Part shown: positions 16,418 to 24,173 of the stretch, piece after piece
Layout of the letters: every line of letters begins with the position of its first letter
How positions within the stretch are numbered: the first letter of the stretch is position 1
Virus record (IMG/VR): IMGVR_UViG_3300036715_000947
Coordinates: 1 to 63,115 of that record
Reading direction: 5' to 3' (one strand)
DNA: 63,115 bases
Source of the DNA: a virus
Made by a program: the position numbers and the translations under genes
Notes under the pieces: generated by a model
The model's database searches: none
The model's input: the letters and a program-made list of their open reading frames with translations, nothing else
Told to the model about the DNA's origin: nothing

Positions 16418-16443
16418 GTGGTGCTCCCTTGATGAAGGTTTGA

Positions 16444-17001
16444 CTACTTTACAGGAACGGGATGTACGAAGTACCCGCGCGATTCGCGCATTTCTTTCGA
16501 TTTTTCGCAGGCAGCTTTGAATGACTTGAAATAGCCACCAGATTTTTTCGAGCGTTTTCCGTCTTTCTCCCACACCATTTCAACGCTCCACATACCAGCG
16601 TGCGTGCTCCAGTACACACCCGGGTAGCCGGAAGTGTTGGTTTTGTAGATGGGCAAATTATGTGCGTTCTCTGACACGGTGGCAATGCGAAGGTTGGCTG
16701 ACCTGTTGTCGTGCCGAATGCGGTTAATGTGGTCAACGTGCATTCCAGGCTTCCAATTCTTGCACAGCAACCACGCCATTCCTATCGTCTTGCGCTTAAA
16801 AGCGCATTTAGCGTATCCGTAGTTCTCGCTCCAGTGGTGCATGGCTATCTTGTGCAGGTCACGTATGTCCACGATAAACTCGCACGAACTATTGGAAGCC
16901 TTGACATACGCAAGCCCACGATAGAACCTCACCGAATTACGGCACTGAACTACCTCGCCAGTTGGCAGAGTTACCGGAGTGAAAACAACTGGCCAAGCCA
17001 T
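16444..17001 (-). CDS. Free-standing HNH homing endonuclease with AP2 domain
   Basis: A 185-residue protein. Residues about 85-117 are the HNH motif (HVDHINRIRHDNRSANL, then SENAHN). Residues about 122-175 are an AP2-like DNA-binding domain (SGYPGVYWSTHAGMW, YFKSFKAACEKSKEM). The combination is typical of phage homing endonucleases. It sits between the tail tube gene and the G chaperone gene, where no conserved tail gene is expected; the SD site is weak. It is presumably a selfish insertion that leaves neighbours intact. Confidence 0.9.
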   Translation of the reverse strand: MAWPVVFTPVTLPTGEVVQCRNSVRFYRGLAYVKASNSSCEFIVDIRDLHKIAMHHWSENYGYAKCAFKRKTIGMAWLLCKNWKPGMHVDHINRIRHDNRSANLRIATVSENAHNLPIYKTNTSGYPGVYWSTHAGMWSVEMVWEKDGKRSKKSGGYFKSFKAACEKSKEMRESRGYFVHPVPVK

Positions 17002-18161
17002 CAGGGCAGCCTAGTGATCATGAGCGAGGTATTCGTGCCGCTGTTCGGCGCAAACGACTCAAACTCGACCGAGGCGACCATGAGGCCGTCCTTGGGCTCG
17101 GCAGTCCACTTCTTGATACGCGCCTTGGTGATGTCGATCGTGTAGCTCGTGGTACCGCCGGGGCCGAGGTTGATCTGGAACGCCACGTCGGCGTCGTTTC
17201 GCATGGCGGTGTAGAGGGCGTAGTTGTCGAAGTAGAGCTGCAAGGAGCCAGTCACCTTGGTGGCCTTGGGTCGAATGTCGTAGAGCGCCGAAGACCCGCA
17301 CACCTCGCCGATGTCAGAATTGCGGGCCAACTTGATGGACCAGTCAGTCACGTTGGCGATGGTTACGGTGTCCTTCTTGATAGACCCGTTCCACGAAGTG
17401 ATGAGGTTCGCAGTATTGATGGGAGTGAAGGAGGTGAAGATGGAGGTGGTGCTCTCGTTTCCCACTGCCTTGGAGAGTACGTCGAACTTCACGGAGATGG
17501 AGTCGTTCACCTTGCCGGAAAGCTCCAGACCATCGACTACCACACCAGTGAACGGAAAGTTCATTCCATTCACGAGGTGCGACTTTTCCATCGAGAACGA
17601 AGGGCGATTGTTGCGAACGATCTCGACAGTCGCGGACGCCGACTCCGTGACCAGGGTGGCGGCGCTGGCGGTGAGCACCAACGCGGAGACAGCGGTAAGT
17701 ACAAAGGTGCTGTTGTTACCGGCGTTGACGGCGCCCGACACATCGATGCGGTCGCCGACCACGAAGCCATCAGCGATGAAGCTGCCGCCATCGGCACGCG
17801 TCCATGTCTTGGCCGATGAGTCAATCGCAATCGTGGCCGCTGAGGAAACTACGACTGGAGCGATCTTGATGACGTTGGCGGTCCAGTCGAAGTTACCGAG
17901 CGCGGCAGCCAGCAACATGTCGTAGGTTCCGTACGAGAGACGGCCCGGAATCGAGCCCTTGCCTCGAAGCGCACCACCGACACCAGCGGCAACCAAGCCG
18001 TCAAGCCGAAGCTCTGGATTGTCGATGTACTTCCTGTCCGCATCGAGATTGAACCCAGTGTGGCGAAGAATCTGGCCCACGGGCGACGCGGGCGTGGTGC
18101 CGAAAACAGCTTCTTGGATAAATGCGAGTCGTGCTAGATTGCCAGTTTCAACATTGGGCAT
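17001..18161 (-). CDS. Major tail (tube) protein
   Basis: A 386-residue protein with the tail tube pattern: NLARLAFIQEAVFGTTPASP at the start and VTGSLQLYFDNYALYTAMRN plus SYTIDITKARIKKW toward the end. Residues about 107-185 contain an inserted Thr/Ser-rich beta domain (GSFIADGFVVGDRI, NNSTFVLTAVSALVLT) also found in the tail-tip protein; it would project outward from the tube. Position between connector genes and chaperones fits. A TGAGGTGA SD site precedes the ATG. Confidence 0.9.
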   Translation of the reverse strand: MPNVETGNLARLAFIQEAVFGTTPASPVGQILRHTGFNLDADRKYIDNPELRLDGLVAAGVGGALRGKGSIPGRLSYGTYDMLLAAALGNFDWTANVIKIAPVVVSSAATIAIDSSAKTWTRADGGSFIADGFVVGDRIDVSGAVNAGNNSTFVLTAVSALVLTASAATLVTESASATVEIVRNNRPSFSMEKSHLVNGMNFPFTGVVVDGLELSGKVNDSISVKFDVLSKAVGNESTTSIFTSFTPINTANLITSWNGSIKKDTVTIANVTDWSIKLARNSDIGEVCGSSALYDIRPKATKVTGSLQLYFDNYALYTAMRNDADVAFQINLGPGGTTSYTIDITKARIKKWTAEPKDGLMVASVEFESFAPNSGTNTSLMITRLP

Positions 18162-18169
18162 GGTTCACC

Positions 18170-18547
18170 TCAGAGAACAGTGAAGGGTATGGAGACAGGA
18201 ATGTGCCACCAATTCGGTTCTTGGATTGGAGCGGCGAGTCGCGGCACACCACAGAAAATGCCGTTCAGGTTTTGACGCTTGAAATGATCAATCACGGCCT
18301 GTCCAGCGGTGACTGCGGGGCCTATGCCCTCACCAATGGGAACGAATACTGAAACTTGATAGATCCCCCTTTCGTGATCGCCACCGTATAGCTCTGGCTC
18401 CACTGTGGCCGGGATGAACGACACCTTGTAGTAGAGTGCGGTCTGCGTTTCCAGCTTCTCGTTGGGCCACCCAATGGCGGAAGTACCCAGCGACGGCAAG
18501 GTGAGAAGTCGTGCGTCAAGCTCGGCGCGTGCAGCGTCCCAACTCAT
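18170..18547 (-). CDS. Tail terminator-like protein (DUF4128-type)
   Basis: A 125-residue protein; SWDAARAELDARLLTL, then ALYYKVSFIPATVEPELYGG and YQVSVFVP resemble DUF4128/lambda gpU-type tail terminators, which form the ring that stops tube growth and joins the head. It lies immediately upstream of the tail tube gene, the usual place, and overlaps the preceding connector gene by 4 nt. Confidence 0.75.
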   Translation of the reverse strand: MSWDAARAELDARLLTLPSLGTSAIGWPNEKLETQTALYYKVSFIPATVEPELYGGDHERGIYQVSVFVPIGEGIGPAVTAGQAVIDHFKRQNLNGIFCGVPRLAAPIQEPNWWHIPVSIPFTVL

Positions 18548-18951
18548 TTACTCACCGCCCGTTTCTCGGCGTCTTCCCCGATCTGTTTCCACTTGGCCTC
18601 AAGAACGCGGGCCATGCCTGCCGGTGCCTTCGTGGACGAGCCAAACTCAAGCTCAAGAATGTAGCCGACGTTGTTGTACATGTAGACTGTTTTCCCAGCC
18701 TTCACGGAAGCAGCAAAGGTGCGAGCACGATCCAGTGACGGCTGCCCGTCAACGGAGATTGAAGTAGAAGTCTCCTCGCCTACAGAATTGCCCCAAAAAT
18801 AATTGCTCCTCGCGTTGCCAGTTTGCACCGGGGTGGCGGACACCATGGCGTCCGTAATGCCGATGACGCACTCCCCCAACACGCGATCAAACTGCTTGAC
18901 AGCGTATTCCCTGAACGCGGCCAGATCCTCGGCAAACTTGGTGGCACTCAT
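18544..18951 (-). CDS. HK97 gp10-like head-tail joining protein
   Basis: A 135-residue protein: MSATKFAEDLAAFREYAVKQ, then SATPVQTGNARSNYFW and NNVGYILELEFGSSTKAPAGM. The 'TPVxTGxxRxxW' and 'YxxxLExGxSxKAPxGM' motifs are the hallmark of the gp10-like minor tail/neck family. It couples by 4-nt overlaps to genes on both sides. Role: neck component linking connector and tail terminator, inferred from family. Confidence 0.8.
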   Translation of the reverse strand: MSATKFAEDLAAFREYAVKQFDRVLGECVIGITDAMVSATPVQTGNARSNYFWGNSVGEETSTSISVDGQPSLDRARTFAASVKAGKTVYMYNNVGYILELEFGSSTKAPAGMARVLEAKWKQIGEDAEKRAVSK

Positions 18952-19316
18952 TTTCGCACCAGTAATGTGTATGCGATGGGCTCGATGCCTTCTGTGTAGA
19001 TGGGATTGATGTTGATGATCTCGTGCGACACGTCAACACCATCGATGACCAGAACTAGCCTGTCGTCGGGGCGTGGGCGCGTTGCACAATCCTTGGCGGC
19101 TAAGAGCGCCGAAAGGTCGCCAGTCTGCACTAGGTTGCCGTTCAGCTTTTCAGTGGCGACAGAGAGGTTCACTTCGCACGGGTAGTCATCATTCACGGAG
19201 CTTGTAGGAGCCCCGGTGGACGCACTGTGGGCACCAAGCACAACGCGGCGAAGAACCGCTGGCACGAGTGGCCCAGCTACTCGCATTGACTTGTAAACCA
19301 ACTGTGCGTAGTCCAT
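18948..19316 (-). CDS. Head-tail connector protein, unassigned family
   Basis: ATG 19316 is chosen because AGGTAG lies upstream and the longer frame would overlap the DUF4054 gene. The 122-residue product starts MDYAQLVYKSMRVAGPL and has SVNDDYPCEVNLSV and RLVLVIDGVDVSHEI. Position between DUF4054 and gp10-like genes suggests a neck or adaptor protein. I do not recognise a specific family. Confidence 0.6.
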   Translation of the reverse strand: MDYAQLVYKSMRVAGPLVPAVLRRVVLGAHSASTGAPTSSVNDDYPCEVNLSVATEKLNGNLVQTGDLSALLAAKDCATRPRPDDRLVLVIDGVDVSHEIININPIYTEGIEPIAYTLLVRK

Positions 19317-19324
19317 GTGGCTAC

Positions 19325-19705
19325 CTAGTCGTCGGGGGTTACAACAATGGCGTGCCTGTAGGGTGACATTAGTTGCCACGCCATCGCGCCGTACTTGGTT
19401 TGGTCAAACCATGCCTTGGGACCGCTGGCCCTGAACTCGTACTCGGCAGTGGTGCTCACGGCGCCGGGAATGCTCACGGAACTGACGCGCCCCACCATCG
19501 GGGCAGACGCCAGTTCCGCAATGTGTGCCGTGAGCTGCATGAGGATGGTGGTGCGAATGGAAACATCCTTGATGCGCGAACTGTCTGTGTTGTTGCAGTG
19601 CGCACAAGCCTCCGCGAAGTAGAGCCCGAGCAGCGTGTTGTCCAGCCCCGCAAACTCGCTGAACCGGAGCTTGAAAAGGGTGGGGTCGAACACCACGACA
19701 GCCAC
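19325..19705 (-). CDS. DUF4054-type head-tail adaptor
   Basis: A 126-residue protein starting GTG after AAGGGAG. F-D-P-T-L-F-K-L-R-F-S-E-F, then a helical LYFAEACAHCNN, TTILMQLTAHIAEL and a C-terminal YGAMAWQLMSPY are the DUF4054 pattern. These proteins form the adaptor ring below the portal. Synteny capsid, small protein, DUF4054, gp10-like is standard. Confidence 0.8.
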   Translation of the reverse strand: MAVVVFDPTLFKLRFSEFAGLDNTLLGLYFAEACAHCNNTDSSRIKDVSIRTTILMQLTAHIAELASAPMVGRVSSVSIPGAVSTTAEYEFRASGPKAWFDQTKYGAMAWQLMSPYRHAIVVTPDD

Positions 19706-19708
19706 GGC

Positions 19709-20098
19709 CTACGCTCCCTTCTTCGCGTTCTTGATGATCTTCTCCATTTCCTCGGTGCCCTCGATGCCGCGCACCGTGAGCGGGTCCAGCGGCTCCAGCC
19801 CAGTCGTGTTTTCCTTCGTGTCCTTCGCCTTTGCCACGGCGTTCTCACGGCCCGTGCTGGCGTAGACATGCCCGCTCTTCACAGGACCATAGTCCTTGTG
19901 ATCCGCGACCCACCTGTCCCAGAAATTCTTGTCCACCACCGTCAGACCATCGCCTTCAACGACGTCGGTGTTGAGAACTGGGCGCTTGGGGTGCGGCATG
20001 TTGTAGCGGGCACTGCCATTGATGCGGATGGTCTGCCCACCAACTTGCAGAAGCAGTCCGTTGGGAAGTTTGCATCCGACGATAACACTTTCAGCCAT
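19709..20098 (-). CDS. Structural-region hypothetical protein
   Basis: Start at ATG 20098, with GGAG nine bases upstream; an upstream in-frame TTG is a weaker choice. The 129 residues begin MAESVIVGCKLPNGLLL and include NFWDRWVADHKDYGPVKSGHVYAS. This resembles small proteins commonly found after the major capsid gene in phages with DUF2184 capsids; function unknown, possibly head completion. Confidence 0.6.
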   Translation of the reverse strand: MAESVIVGCKLPNGLLLQVGGQTIRINGSARYNMPHPKRPVLNTDVVEGDGLTVVDKNFWDRWVADHKDYGPVKSGHVYASTGRENAVAKAKDTKENTTGLEPLDPLTVRGIEGTEEMEKIIKNAKKGA

Positions 20099-20179
20099 GA
20101 CATTCTCCGGGGTTTCTGACAAAGGTTGAACTACAAAATTGCGCGGGCCACACGATGCAGCCCGCGCAAGGTGGTGCGA

Positions 20180-21247
20180 CTAGATTCCGATCATCTGCGC
20201 GATGGCGGCGGGGAGCTTGATGATCGCGCCCCAAGTGCCACCGCTCTTCTTCTGCACGGTGCTGGAGGTGTCACGCACAAGGCCGTGCGCACGGTACTTC
20301 TCAGTGAAGGCGCAGAAGCCGAGCCGCTGTCCCTCGACCTGCTCCACGAACAACTGCGCAAGCTCACCAGCAGAAGTGGAGTACTCGGGCGCGGTCTTGA
20401 TGGTCATGTTGGGGTACGCCTCGGCCAAGAACTGCTTCACGGAACCGGAGCCGTACACATTGCTCATGGGGGTGAGCAGGGTGGCCTGGACCAGGGTGGA
20501 GATGGCCAGGGTCATCGGAGTGTTCATGTCGACGAGCCCGCCAAGCTGGCTCTGCAACTGCTTGTAGAGGTTCTGAATGTCCAGAACAATCTCAGAACCA
20601 GTGCCCTTGGCCCAGGTGGTGCCGCCCGCAGCCTTGGTGCCGGGGACGATGGGGGCGTTGAGGGAGGGATCGTTGAGCCACCCATAGTTGTCCAAACCCT
20701 GGACACCGAGGAAGTACGAGGAGTTCTGGAACTTGTTGAAGATGAGCGCCGAAGCCAGGTTCTTCTCCGCAGCGGCGTCGATCTTCTGGAGCCCGGCCAC
20801 TTCAAGCTCACGATCACCCCAGCGAGTGAAGGTCTGGTAGTGGTAGCTCTGGCGAGTCTCGTAGTTGATGTTGGCCTCGGTGGCGCCGCCGGAGTTGTAG
20901 TCTCCGTAAGGTGCCACAGAGCCGGACGACTCGACCATGGAGAAGGTGGCCGTCATGGTGGTCCAGTCGCCCTTCTTCTGTTCGCCGAAGATTTCCACGG
21001 CACGAAGAGGCGTGGTGAGCACGCGGGTGAGTTCGGGGTCCAGGTAGTTGGACAGGTACGCGGGAATGGCGGCGTTGCCGACGGTCACGAGGTGCGACTG
21101 GAGGGGATTGGGAGGCGCGGCATCCATCGTGAGAAGTGCGTTTGCGGCGTCCATTCCGATCTGCGAGTTGCGGTAGTCCACGGCACCGGGGAACACGATT
21201 CCGAAGGTGTCGGCAAGGAGTGAAATGTCTTTGTGCTGCATGGCCAT
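20180..21247 (-). CDS. Major capsid protein (DUF2184-type)
   Basis: A 355-residue protein with a strong AAGGAG site. Key segments: LSNYLDPELTRVLTTPLRAVEIFGEQKKGDW cannot be missed near residue 65 (only part quoted here in one piece would be too long; the core is PELTRVLTTPLRAVEIFGE), SYHYQTFTRWGDRELE at about 130, and a C-terminal GGTWGAIIKLPAAI. These fit the DUF2184 HK97-fold capsid family that accompanies DUF1073 portals and DUF2213 proteases. Neighbouring cement and protease-scaffold genes support the call. Confidence 0.9.
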   Translation of the reverse strand: MAMQHKDISLLADTFGIVFPGAVDYRNSQIGMDAANALLTMDAAPPNPLQSHLVTVGNAAIPAYLSNYLDPELTRVLTTPLRAVEIFGEQKKGDWTTMTATFSMVESSGSVAPYGDYNSGGATEANINYETRQSYHYQTFTRWGDRELEVAGLQKIDAAAEKNLASALIFNKFQNSSYFLGVQGLDNYGWLNDPSLNAPIVPGTKAAGGTTWAKGTGSEIVLDIQNLYKQLQSQLGGLVDMNTPMTLAISTLVQATLLTPMSNVYGSGSVKQFLAEAYPNMTIKTAPEYSTSAGELAQLFVEQVEGQRLGFCAFTEKYRAHGLVRDTSSTVQKKSGGTWGAIIKLPAAIAQMIGI

Positions 21248-21259
21248 GTCAGTGTCTCC

Positions 21260-22201
21260 TTAGTTCTTGATGCCGATGATGATCAGATCCCCGACATTCC
21301 CAGGAGTCTTCACATAGAAGGGAGTTTCCACCCAGGCGGTGGCAGAGACGGCCTGGGCAGTGATGGTGCCGGGCGAGGTGGAGAGGTTGTAGGTGCCGAC
21401 TCCGCCCGTGCCGGTGCCGAGGCTGGTGATGTAGGTACCGGCGGCGACGCTGGCGGACGAAATCACGGAGCCCACGGCGAGCGAGCCAGCGGTGACAGCC
21501 GTGACGGTCATCACATTGGTGGCGAAGGAGGCGGTGCCAGTGAAGCCACCCTGCGAACCGTTGGCCGTGACGGTGATCGCGGAATTGGAACTGAGCGTGC
21601 CGGGATAAGTGGACAGCGAGTAGGTGGCGGAGGTGCAGGCGCCGGGGGTGCCGGTCAACTGAGCTTCGATGAAGGTGTTGGCGGGGATGCCAGTGCCGGA
21701 CACCTTCATGCCGGGAGCGAGGTAGACACTGCCAGCGGTGGGCGTCATCACATTGGTGGCGAAGGAAGCGGTAATCACACCGCTCGTCCCACCAGGATCA
21801 GTGTTGAAGGAACCGGCGGGGGCGGCGTTGACGGAGCCGTCGAACAAGTTGGCGAAAACCTTGTCGCCGACAGCGGCGTCACCGAAAGAAGAGCGAGCGA
21901 AGAAGTCGCCGCGATCAAAGATCGTGACGCGGTTCCCCTTCGGGATGACCATGGAGCTTTCGCCCTTCCACGCCGTGATCAGTGCATCCTGCGGGCCGCC
22001 GACGAAGCCAGCGGGAGCCACGAGACCAGTCTTGCAGAACGAGTTCACGAGCCCGCTGCTGGTAAGCCACGCGAACGAAGCGACGTTGACGCCGGAGACA
22101 TCGGCGACGAAATTGCCGAGAACCGTGGAGCACGGATTGGTGGAAGCGATGTCGCCTTCGACACCGGGAGAGGGGTTTGCGTTCACCTGCTGCTGGAACA
22201 T
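21260..22201 (-). CDS. Capsid cement/decoration protein (Gp24-type) with two beta repeats
   Basis: A 313-residue protein. Residues 1-125 follow the structural cement pattern: NPSPGVEGDIASTNPCSTVL, then NVASFAWLTSSGLVNSF and PKGNRVTIFDRGDFFARSSF. Residues about 140-300 are two copies of a beta module beginning ASFATNVMT, with 'G-T-Y/S' strands and an ending 'S-T-x-P-G-T'. Such modules are common immunoglobulin-like-sized decorations on phage structural proteins. Expected to bind the capsid surface. Start after AAAGGA. Confidence 0.8.
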   Translation of the reverse strand: MFQQQVNANPSPGVEGDIASTNPCSTVLGNFVADVSGVNVASFAWLTSSGLVNSFCKTGLVAPAGFVGGPQDALITAWKGESSMVIPKGNRVTIFDRGDFFARSSFGDAAVGDKVFANLFDGSVNAAPAGSFNTDPGGTSGVITASFATNVMTPTAGSVYLAPGMKVSGTGIPANTFIEAQLTGTPGACTSATYSLSTYPGTLSSNSAITVTANGSQGGFTGTASFATNVMTVTAVTAGSLAVGSVISSASVAAGTYITSLGTGTGGVGTYNLSTSPGTITAQAVSATAWVETPFYVKTPGNVGDLIIIGIKN

Positions 22202-22204
22202 GGG

Positions 22205-23872
22205 CTATCCTTTCACCATGGTTGCGGCGTGAGGGTATCGGGTGGCGAAGTCAGCGACGCTGGCAGCGTCAACGGTGAGGCTGTCGGCGGCGTGAGAGGG
22301 CTCGGCAACGGCGGGCAGAGCCTTCAGAAGAGCACGGTAGGCGGAGGGATGGACGCCGGAAGTGTCCACCTTCTTGCTGTCGAGGGCCAGCTTGTAGATG
22401 GCCTCGGCGGAGTCAGCCGCAAGGGCGTCAACATCGCCGATGATCGGCTGCACGTCCTTGGCGGCCTGGAAGCGGGCGGCCAGTTCGGCAGTGGTGGCCT
22501 TCTTGATCTCGGCGAGCGCGGCATCCATGGCGGACTGGGTAACGCCAGGATCTTTCTTCGCCTCTTCGGAGATTTTCGTTGCATCGGCAACGAGCTTTTC
22601 AGCGGCAAGCTGGGCGTCGGACACGATCTTGTCGGCGGACAGCTTGGCGTCGGCCACGATCTTGTCGGCGGACAGCTTGGCGTCTGCCACCAGCTTCTCG
22701 GCTTCGGCTTTGAGGTCTTCGGGGGTCGGCATTGCGTCTCCTGTTACGGTGTTGCGGTTTATGAGGGCGGTTACGAGTCGATTGATTTCGATGATTCCAT
22801 CTTCTGGAATTTTGTAACTCGAAATTTTGTTCATCAACTCGGAAACCAGGGACTCGTCACTAGCACTTGGACGCCCGCCCTGCGTGGATGTGTCTGGATT
22901 GTCTGGATTGAGCAGCTTGTCTAGCTCAGCCTGCTCCTCCAGTTCGTCGAGCTTGTCAAGCTCGTCCATGAGTGATGCGTCGTAGGTTAGCTCGCCCTCC
23001 ATGCTTGAAAGTAGTGCGTTGAGATCGTCGCAAGCAAAGGTGCCTGCAAGACGATCCTTGAAGGTTTCAGACACAGCGCCCACCAAGCCATCGACCTGCC
23101 TGCCGTATCGTGCAGGTGCGATGTTCTTGACAAGTTTGCTGATTTCACCGGGCACGATCTTGGCGTCGGCTGCCATGTGGCCGGAAAGGTAGGTGTACAA
23201 CGCGCCCCGCACCATCTGTCCAACTGGAGTGAGCGCCCGAGCCTTTTGCTTCATAGACTTCCCCCCATCGTGAGCCGCGTCTGCAACAACCACGTCGTGA
23301 CCCGCACGGCCAGTCTCAACAAGCGCGACGTGGTTTCCAACTATGTCGGACATCACGCCATCGTACGCCACGCCCTCGTAGACACCAGGCGTTGGCACGA
23401 ACGTGTAGCGATACCCGCAAGAAAGCTCGTAGCGCGTTTTGTCATTCACTCCGTTGATGGCGTCGGCTGTCCAAAGGACGATTGAGTTTTTGAGATACGG
23501 AGCCTCAAACACTGCATCCGTGCCCGTGGCACCCACGATGTAGTTTTTGAGTGCGGGGTCTTCGAGGTCCATCGCGCCAACCGGCCGGTGGGCGTCGAGA
23601 AGTGGGAGGCTGTTGAATGTCGGCGCGGCCTTGGCAAGCTCTTCCGCTGGCCGCAGCACATGGTAGACGCGATCAGCGACAAGGCCGTGCGCTCTCCAGT
23701 TCGGGATCTCGTGCCCGAAATACGGATTCACGGCAGACTTGGAAATGTTGCAGCCGTCAACGTGCATGAAGCCTTGTGCGTCAATGTGCCTAGCGCTAGC
23801 TCTGTCCAGTGCCAGCTTGTCCAGCGCCAGCTTGTCGAACGCGAGCAGCTTCTCGTCAAGTACGCTAGGCAC
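22205..23872 (-). CDS. Prohead protease-scaffold fusion (DUF2213-type)
   Basis: Start placed at GTG 23872, which has an AAGGGTGG-type site; a GTG three codons upstream has none. The product is about 555 residues. The N-terminal part (GFMHVDGCNISKSAVNPYFG, DAHRPVGAMDLEDP, TRYELSCGYRYTF) is DUF2213, a protease linked to head maturation. The C-terminal half is scaffold-like: an acidic LDKLDELEEQAELDKLL stretch, then a coiled coil with ADAKLSADKIV repeats. KLALDKLALD repeats also occur at the N-terminus. The scaffold part is presumably cleaved during maturation. Confidence 0.85.
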   Translation of the reverse strand: MPSVLDEKLLAFDKLALDKLALDRASARHIDAQGFMHVDGCNISKSAVNPYFGHEIPNWRAHGLVADRVYHVLRPAEELAKAAPTFNSLPLLDAHRPVGAMDLEDPALKNYIVGATGTDAVFEAPYLKNSIVLWTADAINGVNDKTRYELSCGYRYTFVPTPGVYEGVAYDGVMSDIVGNHVALVETGRAGHDVVVADAAHDGGKSMKQKARALTPVGQMVRGALYTYLSGHMAADAKIVPGEISKLVKNIAPARYGRQVDGLVGAVSETFKDRLAGTFACDDLNALLSSMEGELTYDASLMDELDKLDELEEQAELDKLLNPDNPDTSTQGGRPSASDESLVSELMNKISSYKIPEDGIIEINRLVTALINRNTVTGDAMPTPEDLKAEAEKLVADAKLSADKIVADAKLSADKIVSDAQLAAEKLVADATKISEEAKKDPGVTQSAMDAALAEIKKATTAELAARFQAAKDVQPIIGDVDALAADSAEAIYKLALDSKKVDTSGVHPSAYRALLKALPAVAEPSHAADSLTVDAASVADFATRYPHAATMVKG

Positions 23873-24173
23873 GGTACCCACCCTTCACAATGGCTTGCGT
23901 GTTGGAAAGCATGAGCGAACGGCCTGCGCTCGTGGTGGCTAGGCAATAGTGCGTGTATGTTTCGCCAAGTGTGCCAGCAATCACAATCTGCTTAACTAGC
24001 GAAGTGTCCACAGTCGGAGCACCCGAGACAATCGCGGAAGTGGCGCTAACTCCGTCTGAGTCTTCGGCAGTCCACACGGCGCTAGAAATGGTTTCGCCCG
24101 CGCCCAAGAGCCGCGAGTAGTCGAAACCAAGGATGACAACTTCTCTGGGATCTTTGGCAGGGAAGGGCTTCAC
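23865..24173 (-). CDS. Fibre-tail adaptor-like beta protein
   Basis: A 102-residue protein starting GTG in a GTGA overlap. KPFPAKDPREVVILGFDYSR, AGETISSAVWTAE and a final CLATTSAGRSLMLSN follow the pattern of small phage fibre-tail adaptor proteins (an Ig-like fold with 'G-E-x-Y-x-x-x-x-x-x-T-S-x-G'). It lies directly before the repeat-rich fibre candidate in the transcript's reverse order, consistent with a role in attaching or displaying that protein. Confidence 0.6.
   Translation of the reverse strand: MKPFPAKDPREVVILGFDYSRLLGAGETISSAVWTAEDSDGVSATSAIVSGAPTVDTSLVKQIVIAGTLGETYTHYCLATTSAGRSLMLSNTQAIVKGGYRA

Noticed and set aside
20126-22924. Two long plus-strand open frames (365 and 563 residues) opposite the capsid, cement and protease genes
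   Set aside because: They are exactly antisense to well supported structural genes, are Gly/His/Asp-rich in the way GC-rich shadows are, and lack recognisable domains.
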